From positions 1,488,001 to 1,552,000 of the forward strand of contig JARKIF010000002.1 in the NCBI GenBank assembly GCA_029378245.1: a DNA stretch of 64,000 nt. The letters run 5' to 3'. The notes under the pieces were generated by a model. The model was not told the DNA's origin, ran no database searches, and saw only the letters and a program-made list of their open reading frames with translations. Positions 21,627 through 32,717 of this stretch are shown here, piece by piece (position 1 is the stretch's first letter; the number at the start of each line of letters is the position of its first letter). A program made the translations under genes and the position numbers. Source of the stretch: Roridomyces roridus (Eukaryota; Basidiomycota; Agaricomycetes; Agaricales; Mycenaceae).

Positions 21627-23079
21627 TCATTGCTCGTCGCCCGCAGGCCCATCCAGCTGCTCATTGCTTCCCGCTCCCGCTCCCGCTCCTGCTCCTGCTC
21701 CCGACGGTACGAACGACTGGTCAATCAGCTGCTGCAGCTCGTCCCCTCCCTCGCCGAGGTCGTCGATCCCGTCATTCTTGTTGGACTCTGTGTCGCCATG
21801 GGTTTTGCGATCTTGCACGACCAGTCCTTTGAAAGCCCTGAGGGGAATATGAGCTGACCTGAAAAACAACCCGAGGAACGATACGCACTTGCTCACCTTC
21901 GCCGCGATCTTGTCGGCGGTGAGTGCTTTACCGGACTCCTCCAATTTGCGTCGTGCCTTGAAGTGATACTCCTCGATCTTGTCCTCGAGTTTGTCCCAGA
22001 AATTCTTCTCGTGGAATTCCATGTAGACTGAGCGCTGTGCGTCGCATGAGCATATCATATATATGCAATAGACAAACGACTCACGAGCAATGCAACGCGG
22101 GCGCAAAACCCGGCGGTGAGCTCAAACCGACTCCCGAGGTGCCGTCCAATGTTTTCCGCAAGCTGTTTGAGACCCATGTGTTGGTCGGCGTCGTCGAGAT
22201 TAGGCTTGGTAGGCTTGGCATTGGCTTTGGGAGGCTTGTGATTGACGCTAGCAGCAATCTGGAACTGTGTCAGACCAAGGGATAAAGGTGGTGGCATGCG
22301 TGCGTACATCTTTCTTGATTCCGGAACGCGCGTCGCTCATTTGGTCCGTAATGACCTTCGTGACTTTGGCCTCGTCGGCGGGGATGGTGCAGATGTTGCT
22401 CGGGAGATCGAAGCGCCGCTCGAAAACGATTTTCTGCACTGATATCAGGGCGCGACTGCAAGAGGATAAACATTGGGACTTGCAGAAACATTTGAGGTGA
22501 GTGTGGTGCCCTTGTATGCTCGAGCGGACGTCGAAAGAAGCGCGCCGTAGCACAAGGCGCGGACATTGGTCTCGAAGAGTCGTTAGCGAGGGGGACGATG
22601 ATGAGGCACCAACATACTACGAAGTCTTTGGACGGGGCCCAGGGTGGCTGACTTGTCGCGATACGTCGGACCTCTTCGAGGGTCGCCAACTGAGTGGCAT
22701 ACATGTAGCCTTCGTGAAGGAGAGGTCCCGACGGCAGCTATGGGTCGCAGAGTCAGCAACACTCGACCCCAATGTTGACACTCACATTCATGAACTTGAC
22801 AATATCCTCGACATGCTCGCGTTTCAGTTTCTTGCTGCGCGCGAAGTTTTGAAGGTCAGCCAGGTCGGACTGGTTAAGGGTAGCTGCCCGGAGATTGAGG
22901 GGTGGCATGCGTCGAGCGAAGGGGTTGGGGTCTGTCTCGTCGTCCTCGAGCTGGTCTCAACGACGAATGGTACCGCGAGGTCCCTGGGTGGCACGCGGAC
23001 TCGGTCCCATGGGACTTGAGTTCATGAGATCATCGACCTCGTTGGGCTCGCTGAATCTGGAGGGGCTGGAAGAGGCCAT
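21627..23079 (-). pseudogene. Accessory gene of the Plavaka-like element, with premature stop
   Basis: Multi-exon gene divergent from the transposase. ATG at 23077-23079 gives MASSSPSRFSEPNEVDDLMN. An in-frame TGA (22957-22959) interrupts TIRR / DQLEDDETDPNPFARR; a CGA-to-TGA transition would explain it. Beyond it the frame is good: NQSDLADLQNFARSKKLKRE, later MYATQLATLEEVRRI, RFDLPSNICTIPADEAKVTK and MEFHEKNFWDKLEDKIEEYH. The end is an acidic segment and a Gly-Ala run before DGPAGDEQ. I do not know its function. Translation from the later ATG (MPPLNLRAA) would avoid the stop. Confidence 0.65.
21667..21703. repeat. GCTCCC/GCTCCT hexanucleotide repeat
   Basis: About six hexamer units, coding on the - strand for an alternating Gly-Ala run near the C-terminus of the Plavaka accessory protein. 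Confidence 0.8.
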
Positions 23080-23236
23080 GAAACTGCAAAAGCGGGGGAT
23101 GGTGTTGGAAGAGGACAAGAGAGGTTGGTGTGACCATCACGCAGCCGTGCCAATTGTTCATTCCATTGTCCGCTGCCAGGGCCAACAAGCGAGGAGCGTG
23201 ATCACCATTGTCCGCACAGACTGATCGTTCTCCATC

Positions 23237-26200
23237 ATGCCGCCGAAGAAAAATCCTGAAATTCCTGAAGGTCAGAAAGATTGCAGAGGCAGTCTCTGGC
23301 TGAAATAATCTGACGCCCCGAGCCCAGGTTTTGTGGCGAGCCCGCCAGGGCAGGATAAAACGATTATTTGCATTGCTTGCGCAGCCGCAGCCCCACCCGG
23401 GCGCCCAATCCAGAGAACAAGCGCATCTCAGCATCTCAAATCGAGAGATCACCAAAAGGCAGCCCAAATTCAAATTGAACAGCGAAGTCGCCAGAGACAA
23501 GCAGAATCGGCACGCGCCGCCCGCCAAGCAGCCCCAGAGCAGTCGGCAAATATCCCCAGAATCGAATTACACCTGCCCAAGCTGGCACCGGCAACTGATC
23601 AGGTAACGGAGGAGTTCTGGGCCAATTTCGACGCCAACGCTGCCGACTTTCATCTTGAATTCGACCCAAGTCCCGCCGAGGTTGCTGCTCGCGAGGCTGA
23701 CAAGATACGCCAAGCTCTTGACACGTTCGGTGACTTGGACGACGTGGAACTCGGTTACGAACTCGGAGTCAAGCGCGACAAAGAAGACTTGCTTGCTGAA
23801 AATCAGGCGCGCGAAGAGGCGCAGCAGATGGAAGATGCGCTGGCGGCGTTGTTATGTAAGCCCCCTTCCTTTTCGAGATCTCTCATCTGGTCCCAATGCG
23901 TCCACAGCGTCCGGCGATTACGCTGAGGATCCTTGCCAAGCAAATGACTCTGACTGGTACCCATATCCATCTAAATTGGTTTGTGTTATTTTTTCTTCCG
24001 CGGTTCGGTAAAATTGAGATGTCCTGGTCTAGCTGTTTCTACTCGATTCCGCGGACAATCTTGGACGGCTGCGCATCTCGGAGTCCCTCATGAAATTATT
24101 TCTCTACATCCTGAAAGAGGCCGGCGTGAAGAACGTACCCAGCATCGGAGCTTTGCGCAAGTTCCAAAAGTCCCTGCGTGAAAACGGCTCGGGGGTACCG
24201 ACTATTCGGTGTGAATCAGTTCAAGACAAGATTTTCTATATCAACGACGTACGCAAGATTGCTGCAAATGTGAGCTCAACCACTTCTTCGCCTTCTGTTC
24301 TGACAATCTGTAGGACTGGTGCAATCCGAGCGTCCGTCCGCACATTCGTGTCTACCCCGAAGTCCCCGAGGACGGCATTATTTCCGAGATGTGGCACGGC
24401 GAAAAGTGGACCAGAAACTTGGACGCCAGTCTGCTCAGCCCGATGTGGATGGCTCCCAACCGGCGGCATTATTATATCCACGAGTTGGCTCGACTGCGCT
24501 CGGGCAAATTCGTGATTCCTCTTCGGTGGATTACTCGACACGGGCGAGTTGAGGCAGATGCCTTTGAGGTCTTGGTCGATGAATCAGTATGTGTATTGCC
24601 TCCAGTCGAATCGACTCATCAATCTTTGACCAGGGCATCGCGACGGTGGTCGATGTAGCACTGATCGAAATATCCACAATGGACCTCGCATTGAATGTCC
24701 ATGATTTGGAGCACCGCCAAGAAATGCCGCTAGGCTGGTCAAGTGAGTGGTGTTTCTTGTCATATAATTCCTTTGTTGACGCCCAGATAGTCGACTCCGT
24801 GGAAGATGGATACCCCGACCGGATGCCGCATCCCCTCCGCAAAATCGCACAGGGCCGCCCCATTTATACCAACTTAATCAACTTTTTCTCTGACGATGTC
24901 TCGGGCAATCGCTCCAAGTCTTGGAACAAGCATTTCAACTGCTATTTCACCAACGCGAATCTGCCTCGAGCATTCCATCAGCAAGAAGCGCATGTACACT
25001 TCGTGTCGACTTCCCAGCACGCCACTGTGCCTGAACAGTTCTGTGAAATTCGCAAATTGATCGTGTAAGTCCAACTCTGCTCTGGTGGCCCTGCAACGAC
25101 TTACATGATTCATCAGTGGGACGCACGAGGATCCGATTGTGGTCAAAGACCCTCTTACCCAGGACAAAGCACTGCTCATCCTTGGCGTGAATGTCGATGC
25201 CTCCGATAATCCGATGCAGAGCGAAGTTTGCAGCCACATCGGCGACAAAGGCAACTTGCCATGTCGGAAATGCGAAGTTGGCGGGACTCAGGTGACGAAG
25301 CAGACAAACCAGACTTATCATGATTTCTTTTCGGTGCGTTTTTTGTCTCTCGAGATTCTCTTTCTGAACAAATGCAGCCTGGACATCCACGGAACAAGGC
25401 AACTGTGCTCAAGGTTGTTCGTGAACAGCTCTACCTCGCTTGTAACGGAGTCGCGACTCATGTCGGCGACAATCAATCTGACACTGGAATCAAAGACTCG
25501 TACGCCCAGTATTGGATCAACAAGATTATGCAGGACTGTGAAGAATGGGTCAAGTCGGAGCGCACAAGACGTGCCCGTAACACGCGCGTTCGTGATCTTC
25601 GAGAAGAGTTTGCGAAGCAGCGGCGAACTTGGGTTGATGAGAAGTTTGAGGAGATGGTCAATCCTTTCTTTCTGATGCCCGGTGAGCTTGTACACTTTTC
25701 GTTCTCGTTCGAGTCTCATCGTTTCAATACAGGCCATGACCCCACCCAAGACACGTCGCTCGAGATTCTCCATATCATTTTGCTGGGGATTGTCAAGTAC
25801 ATTTGGTGGTACTCCCACAATGTTTGGAAGGATGCTGAGAAGACCACCTACGCTCAGCGCATGCAAGCCACTGAGATCGACGGTCTCAACATCCCACCCA
25901 TCCGCGCCAACTACATCATGCAGTATGCGAACTCGCTCATTGGCCGACAGTTGAAGGCCGTCATTCAAACCGGGGTATTCCACATGCGCGATCTCGTTGA
26001 CGGCGTTCATTATGCGGCTTGGAAAGTAGTCGGCGGCCTAGCTGCTTTACTTTGGGTGCCGGAGATTGACAATATGGCCCAGTACTGTGTGCGTGGAGGC
26101 CCTTTAAACAGAGTTTGGAGCTGACTTATTGACTTCAGGGTGATCTTCGAGTCGCTGTCAGCAACGTGTTGGACGCGTTCGCAGAGATCGATCCGTCCAA

Positions 26201-27550
26201 GATGATTCTGAAAATCAAGTTGCACCTCCTCACGCACCTACCTGATGATGCGCGCGCGTTCGGACCGCTCATTGGCGTTGCAACAGAAATATTCGAGTCG
26301 TTCAACGGAGTGTTCCGTGCAGGCTCAATTCTTTCAAACCATCGGGCTCCAAGTCGAGACATCGCAAGACAATTGGCAAATCAAGAAGGAGCGCGTGCTG
26401 TGGCTCTAGGAGCATCGTGGTTCGACGCGGATTCCCAAGAATGGCGGTCAGCCGGTCCATCAGTCAAGCGCTTCATGGACAGCCAACCGAACTTGAAGAG
26501 AATGATGGGTCTGAATGTGCGTGATGATCCCAGGCCAGGTGCGTCCGCAGTTTCTCTCCTCGATTTGATGATATAAATAGTCATATAGGTGACGCAAAAC
26601 TGGCCCCGATGGCGAAACGACAAGCTGGAATGCCTCGCCCCGAACGACAAGTCTTCGGCTTGAACATGACGCTGGCACAAAACGCTCTCAATTTCGCAGG
26701 CTACGCATGTCTGGGAGGATCGTGGCATCAAGCCAGCACTATGATAGCCCGGAGCGGCGACTCATGCTCAACAAGTTCCTGGATATTCTTCAATTCACAG
26801 GTTCGTGCTCCGTGCCCTGAATCTGAGAATATGTGCTCACGCTCGTGGACCAGGGGAAGAAGGACTGTGTCACAGTCGGGCAAATCCTTGACTTGTTGGT
26901 CTCCATGAACGACACCAATCTCGTTCTGGCGGTGGTAGATCATTTCGACATCTCGGAAGACAAGCATCCCGTCTATGGAATGCCCCAGCTCTACCGCCGA
27001 GGTAACAAGCGGGTCATCCGCATCGTACCGGCAGAGGTAAGCCTGTCCAGGTCACCCGCATGCAAATCTGAAATAGAGATGATAGGATGTATTATTTCTA
27101 TTTAACGCTCAACACGACTGCGCAGGGGGGAAATGCTCAGCCACTGGTGTGCGCCGACTGACGCAAGAGCGCGAAGAAACAAATATCACAGAGGCAGCCA
27201 TCGAGCACACCACGCATGCCCGATACATAATCAATAGTTCTGCTTTCCACAACGCGCACCTCCTTCGCCGAATTCTCCCTCGTGATCTCATTCGTCCCAT
27301 GCCTGCTTTTGCGAACGAAGACGAGAGGACAGCAGCCCATATCCGGTATGCTACCCAATTGCGCGGCACCACCTCGAGGAAGCGGAAAGAGCGCGAGAAT
27401 GAGGCTGAGCAGAAAGCGAAGGAGGCAGCTGCTGCAAGGCAGAAGGCGGAGGAGCTGGAGAAAGCTGCCGCCGAAGCCGCTGCAAGGGCTCAGGAGGAGG
27501 GGGAGAATATTGCGGAGGCACGGGGACAACCAATTCCTCGAACAGAATAA
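23237..27550 (+). pseudogene. Plavaka-like transposase, probably frameshifted
   Basis: Large spliced gene starting MPPKKNPEIPEG. It has a Cys-His BED-like start (TIICIACAAAAPPG, then ASQHLKSRDHQKAA). Core motifs of the Plavaka type follow: SEMWHGEKWTRNL, RHYYIHELARLRSGKFVIPL, DDVSGNRSKSWNKHFNCYF and VHFVSTSQHATVPEQF. Then come NPMQSEVCSHIGDKG with CRKCEVGGTQ, and the catalytic-like DPTQDTSLEILHIILLGIVK. After AQNALNFAGYACLGG (near 26713) the expected continuation QHYDSPERRLMLNKFLDIL lies in another frame without a clear intron, suggesting a 1-nt lesion. A further block (CVTVGQILDLLVSMNDTNLV) and a coiled basic tail end at 27550. Family is confident; inactivity is inference. Confidence 0.72.
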
Positions 27551-27895
27551 TGAGCCAGTGGTCATGTATATTTTAATTGTGCAATTGGAAATTGTGGTGG
27601 CATCCCAGACGGAATCCATACGGAAGCTTGGCGGGGGTCAGTTGATTGTACTCTCGGCAAACACGCGATGCAACTCCCAGATGACAGGGTATATTCATTC
27701 GCAAGACATGGGATAGTGGCATTGTCTATTCGGTCGCGTGGGCCGCCTGGTTCCTAGCCGAGACAAAAGATGATGGACGTCCGGGCATTGTCTCTGTGGT
27801 TTCCACTCGGAACAATGGAGTTTACCAGACGTTGTCCCACGCGATTTCATTGTGGCTCTGACATCCGGATATCAATCTACGGCATAGTTGTGGTG
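27551..27895. other. 3' subterminal region of the Plavaka-like element
   Basis: No gene. Noncoding tail between the transposase stop and the right terminus TTGTGGTG. Confidence 0.6.
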
Positions 27896-30030
27896 TACCC
27901 CACCTCGTCCCAAGCCTCGGCGCAAGAAAAAAGAGGTGGAGGAACCCCAAGAGCCCCAGCCCACAGCGGTGGTGGACATAACCTCTCCCTCTCCACCCCG
28001 TCGTCCTAAACACATCAGTCTTTTGACAAAGATCTTGCGACCTTTTTGGGCTTGGCAGCTTGTGGCACAAGCTCGCAAGGTCAAAGCGAGGGTTAAAATC
28101 CCGGAAATGGTTGAAAGTGGGCTGAAAAAAGGTATTAGCGAAGGAGGAGATACACTGAGAGGCAATGGAAGCATGTACCAGTCAGATCCAGGGTCGAAGG
28201 AAATAAATCTGTGTGGTCCGATGGGAGTCGAACGAGGGACCTTGCGAGTTTCAGGACCTGGCTTGTGAGCTTGCGGGCTTGCGCAGATTTGGCGGGCGCT
28301 TGCGGGCTTGAATGACCTTGTACAAAGTCACAAGCTAGATGTCAAAAGTCTGATGCAGAAACGGGTCAAGCTCCTCTACACGTTACCTCCCAGCTTTGCA
28401 GCTCGTCTCGACGAGCAACCACAGGAGCCCGAAGAGAATGAGGAGGCTGCCGCTGCGGCCGCACTGGTAGCAATGGGTGGAGGGACGAGATCCATGACAC
28501 AGACCGCTGCCCGGCGTCGCCTCCCTAGTTTCGAAGAGCAAATGGACCGCATCTTCGCCAGCACAGTCCCGGGTGCTACTGTCGAAGAGTTGAGGCAGGC
28601 GAGAAAAGACGATCACGAAGAGGACGGGATAGATATCGTGGACTCCAATGAGTCAGGCTCGGACCAATTGAGCTCTGACGAGGACGATGACGACGAAGAA
28701 GTCGCTGCGGATGAGATAGGTATGTGTCGCTAAGTCATTGGGATTTTCACTTACCATTATCCAGCTGTCCAGAGCTCACCCGCCCGTGAAGCAAAAGCCC
28801 GCAAAGATGTGGTCAAAATACGCTTCATGGTACCCGTCGGAGCGGCGTCGCGCGAGCTTGATGTCAAGTCAAACGCGGACTTCGCTGCTTTCATGACAGC
28901 TTTGTCAAAAAGCATGGGCAAACCTAAAACACTCTTCGACGAGATTGCATACACCATTTCGTGGGCCCCAAAGACTCCCAAACAGCTCCCGACCCTCTTG
29001 GAGAACGATACCTCCTGGAAAAACCTTCTCAGTCGTGTGGATGACTTTGTAGAGAAATGCAAGGGGAAGAAGGGCAGCGGGAAGATCAAGGAATTTTCAA
29101 TTACTATCCTCGACACCTCGGGCGGTGAAAATGCTGGTCAACAGAAGGGGAAGAAGTCGAAGGTAAGTCATTGTTTGATAGCTGCCGCTCTTTGCTTCTC
29201 ACCATCAACATTTCCCAGGACAAGCCCAGTGAGGTCGAGCCGGCGCCCGCGGACAAGGCAACGGCCAACTTCTATAAGCAGCTAGAGGACAAGTGGCACT
29301 GCGACGAGCATGACAGGCCGTGCTATTTCCTCACTGACGGCCCGCACCATCACCTCACCAACCAAGAACTTGCCAAGTGGGCGTGGCTCATTGTGAGTTG
29401 CTGCTTACTCCATTGAGATGAGCCTGACTTTGGTGGAAGGAACGACGCGAGGCTACAGTTAAGCTCCTTCCCACCGAGCTCAACATTGCGGATGCCGCGC
29501 CGAGGCAACGGAGCGCCCAGAGAGCGTTGGCGCGTGTCGGCACAGAGCCCGAGACGCCTGGGTGGATCCGCGAGCTGGTGATGCCCATGCTGGGTTTTGC
29601 CATGGGTGGAATGGCACGAAACAACGCGGCCATGGAGACTCCTGTGCGCGCGGCACCCCATCCAGCAACTCCCGGCCCGTCTCGTCGTGCAGCCAGCCCG
29701 GACACCAATCTGCTGTCTAGCGGCACCAAACGCGCCGCATCAAGCATGGCTCCTTCGATGCCCCAGTGGCTGGCTTGGCTGGACGACGACGATAGCCGTG
29801 GCAGGCGTCACAATCTTTGTTTCAGCAATTATAGTGCCACTTTCAAGACGAATGGCTTCTTTGATTTGGGAGACATGGAAAACGCGTCAGCTGCGGATCT
29901 GGCAATTATGCTCGATGCCCCTATCGGTATAGCGAATCGTCTCGCCAAGTATGCAGCGGAGGACTTGGACAAATTGAATCGGGAAGCAAAAAGGGCTCGT
30001 ACATTTGAATAATCCCATATTTTACACATA

Positions 30031-31211
30031 TTATAGATAACCACAATGATGAAAAAAGCCGAGGGCAGCCTCAGAAGTGACCGAGTAAGCTGCGTCGATG
30101 AGATGTAGGTATACATAGGTGTCGTCCTCCACCTGATTGACATCCTGTCTTCCCAGCACACCCTCCCGGCGGATGTAGGCCTTGATGACAGAGAACGCGA
30201 GCTCAATTGGGTTGTAATCCGGGGAATACGGAGGAAGAAACATGTACTTCATTCCTCTAGAATAAAGAGTCATTCGATGGAGAGTCAATGATGGAAATGC
30301 TCGTACCGAGATTCAATGAGCTCCAGGATGGCGGGGTCCTTGTGGATACGTGCATTGTCCATGACAATGACCGAGTTGTTGGCAGGAAAGGGCTGCATAT
30401 GGTCGAGCAAGCCGTCAATGAACTCGTAGAAGAGGGCGGCCGTGAACGAGCCCTCGACAATCTTGACGTGAAGCATACCGTCAAGAGACATGGCAGGGAG
30501 CAACGAGTAGCTAATTTCACGTCAGAGGAACATCCAATAAGAGTAGAAAACACACACCGGCGTCCACGCACAAAGAAACATTTGCGTATGGCTCGGTGGC
30601 CGCTCAAGGCCCAAGCGCGGTGTCGGATGGACGTGCGGCGATCGAAGGAGCTCTCGTCGACGAAGACAGTCTGCTCTGCCGTGTACTCCATGCCATGGGT
30701 GTACCTGAAGGTGGCCCGTTTCACCGCACTGCGCTCCAGTGCGGCTCGAGTAAGCTGCACTGAAAATATCAATGAAAAGCAAGGATTATCCCCAAGGGCT
30801 GCGCACCTTCTTCATTGTGAACCCACACCGCTTCAAGCTGCGCCAGATAGTCGCTTCGCTGACCTCGGTACCGCGGCGTTCCTGGAGAAGCTCACGCAAT
30901 TCATCCAGATAGCTGTCTGGACTGTGCCGAATTACACCAGTCAAGAACTGCGTAAAGATGAGGTGCATCCCGTAGTAGAGAGGCAGAACGCACACTAATA
31001 TCGCCGTGGGTCATCCTTCGTTTCGCTCCACGCAGCTCCATTCGCAGATGCTCCCGACAAACAATCCCTCTCTTGTGATAGTCCTCGAGGACTCGTTGCA
31101 CACTTCTTGTCGTGCAGCCCGTATACTTGACGATTTCCGGGACCTTGAGACGCCGGGACATGTTCAGAATAGCCCCCGAAGGTCGTCGGAGAGAGGTTTG
31201 CCGCGAGTCAT
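30031..31211 (-). pseudogene. Tc1-like transposase of TE2, frameshifted
   Basis: Same gene as at 6713-7894. The start MTRGKPLSDDLRG is intact, but the run of six G in TE1 is five here (complement 31173-31177), shifting the frame to LF and a stop. The rest, including FVDESSF, VMDNARIHKD and the DD34E glutamate, is preserved in translation. A product from a later ATG (MSRRLKVPEIV) would lack part of the DNA-binding domain. Confidence 0.85.
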
Positions 31212-31616
31212 TGAGGGAGGAGAGAGAGGGAGGAGAACAGGTTTGATGTGTTGATCAGAGATGTCCCGTGGTCGTTCAATGAGATATAGGACCTCGTTGG
31301 GATTCTGCACCCGGGGCGCCCTAGAGTACATGTAGGACAACACCATATTCGAAAACCGTGTTATTCTGAGCAGTCTACGTGAAGTTACGGCCGTTCTCGT
31401 GCTACTTGGGGTGCCGGGAAACAGAGATGCACAGCACCAAATTCCGGGCTCAAAAAACATGGGGCGCCCTGCGCGTGGACGAGGCGATTACGGTGATACT
31501 AAAATCTTGTGAATTGGTGCAGCGGTTGTGGAGAAATGAGCGTTCTAAGATTCGGGCTGAAATGAGCCAAAATCACACCATCATGATCCGCCCCAACTAT
31601 TCTGCAAACGGCAATA

Positions 31617-32717
31617 ATAAATGGCGTGATTTCGGAGTCATTCCTCCGCTCCTTCTTCCTTTCCCCCACATCCTCTCTGTCTCCCGTCCTCCAATCCTCC
31701 CGCGCACGGGCGGTCACCTCAAGCCCTTCAAGCCGCTCATCCATAGCCCTTCAAGCCCCTTCAAGTCGCGTTCCTCAACATCTGTGACAAGTCCGAAGAC
31801 GGAAGACGAGCCCCAAAGCCTATCTGGCAAACCTGGAAGCGCTTTTCTGCGAGTCTCGCCTCGCCGTCTCTTTTCAAGACCCTCAATGGATTTGCCCCAT
31901 TCAATGCCTCCAGTGATTTGCCCCCATGAACGCCCAACATGCTACGACTACACATCAACCCGTATCTATTCCTTTCATGCGCTCCCCGTGTCACCGCGCC
32001 GACGTTCATCAACCCTCGTGTCTTGCTCGTCGCCCTCAATATCATTATTCACTCGGCTTTCATCTCCGTCAAGTCTTCTCGATGGCCCATTGTTTCATCT
32101 GTTGCCTTCGCGTCTACTTCGTATCATGTATTTCTGTAGAATGGATTGACCTTCTTTGATATCTCTTTTTTTAAGTGCGATGAGCATGTTTCGACCGGCC
32201 TCGACAGGGATCACCGGCTGAAGTAGCAGCTTGCAGTCAGCCTCACAGACCAGCTGGCACCCATGAAAGCTGGGTCCAGCCTGGGCCCATTGAAGATGAG
32301 ACCTGGCATCTATCCTGCCACCAGCCGGATGCCATTCGTCAGCGACATGTGGCCCACATATCACGACCAGCTGCTGGTCAGCTGGGCGCACTCTGGCGGT
32401 GTATTGTTGGGTATACAGGTATGTACAAGTACAAAACGGAAAGAGAAGAGTAGCATGAGGAAAATGGCATAGAGCAGGCATATTGGAACGAGATCTGTTC
32501 ATTCCGACGGAAACATTGGCCATGGGATACAATATAATATATATATTGGTAGTTTAATGAAGTGGGTACGCGACGGGTGAAGGTGTATCCACAGAACAAG
32601 AGAAGAAGAAAATGAGGAGAGGAGAGAGAGAGAAAAGGACAAGAGACCAAGGAAGAAAACCCCCAGTGGATCGTACAGAGATGATATATGATGAGAGAGA
32701 GAGAAAGCGTCAGGGAG
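31617..32717. other. Unresolved intergenic region
   Basis: Before the TE2 insertion this lay upstream of the RNase H2 subunit B gene. Open frames on + between 31630 and 32150 are Ser/Pro-rich and shift without clear introns, so I do not call a gene. It includes a CAGCTGG-rich tract (32205-32402) and, nearer the cyclin gene, purine-rich GAGAGA runs at about 32590-32710. Confidence 0.45.
32205..32402. repeat. CAGCTGG-rich imperfect repeat, second tract
   Basis: Holds ACCAGCTGGCACC, AAGCTGGGTCCAGCCTGGG, CCAGCCGG and ACCAGCTGCTGGTCAGCTGG, ending GCACTCTGGCGGTGTA. Resembles the tract at 10775-10965 in motif content and terminal word. Confidence 0.5.

Larger units (their letters stand above)
21245..27895 (+). 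mobile_element. Plavaka-like (CMC superfamily) DNA transposon
   Basis: A 6651-bp insert whose edges are fixed by comparison with the unbroken TE1 sequence. Both ends begin CACCACAA and are bounded by TA; TAC is also possible because of ambiguous flanking bases. CMC elements (CACTA, Mirage, Chapaev) have 2-4 bp duplications, which fits. It carries a transposase on + and an accessory gene on -, divergent with 157 bp between ATGs. Both genes appear damaged in this copy. Confidence 0.82.
21166..30012 (+). pseudogene. Accessory gene of TE2, split by a transposon
   Basis: Starts MANGKKKKAPPTGQRKIAKV at 21166 with a few substitutions relative to TE1. It breaks at 21244 after PPTPTP, resumes at 27896 with PRPKPRRKKKEVEEPQ, and ends ARTFE at 30012. 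Exons downstream of the insertion match TE1 exactly in translation. The 6651-bp insert has its own genes in the way, so a normal product is unlikely. Confidence 0.88.
20759..31614 (-). mobile_element. Second Tc1-like element (TE2), inverted and interrupted
   Basis: Same element as at 6310-10513 but in opposite orientation, flanked by TA at 20757-20758 and 31615-31616. Its own sequence is 20759-21244 plus 27896-31614, about 4.2 kb. A Plavaka-like element fills the gap. Four long accessory-gene reading frames translate identically in both copies. It should not move by itself: the transposase has a 1-nt deletion and the accessory gene is split. TE1 could still act on its inverted repeats. Confidence 0.92.
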
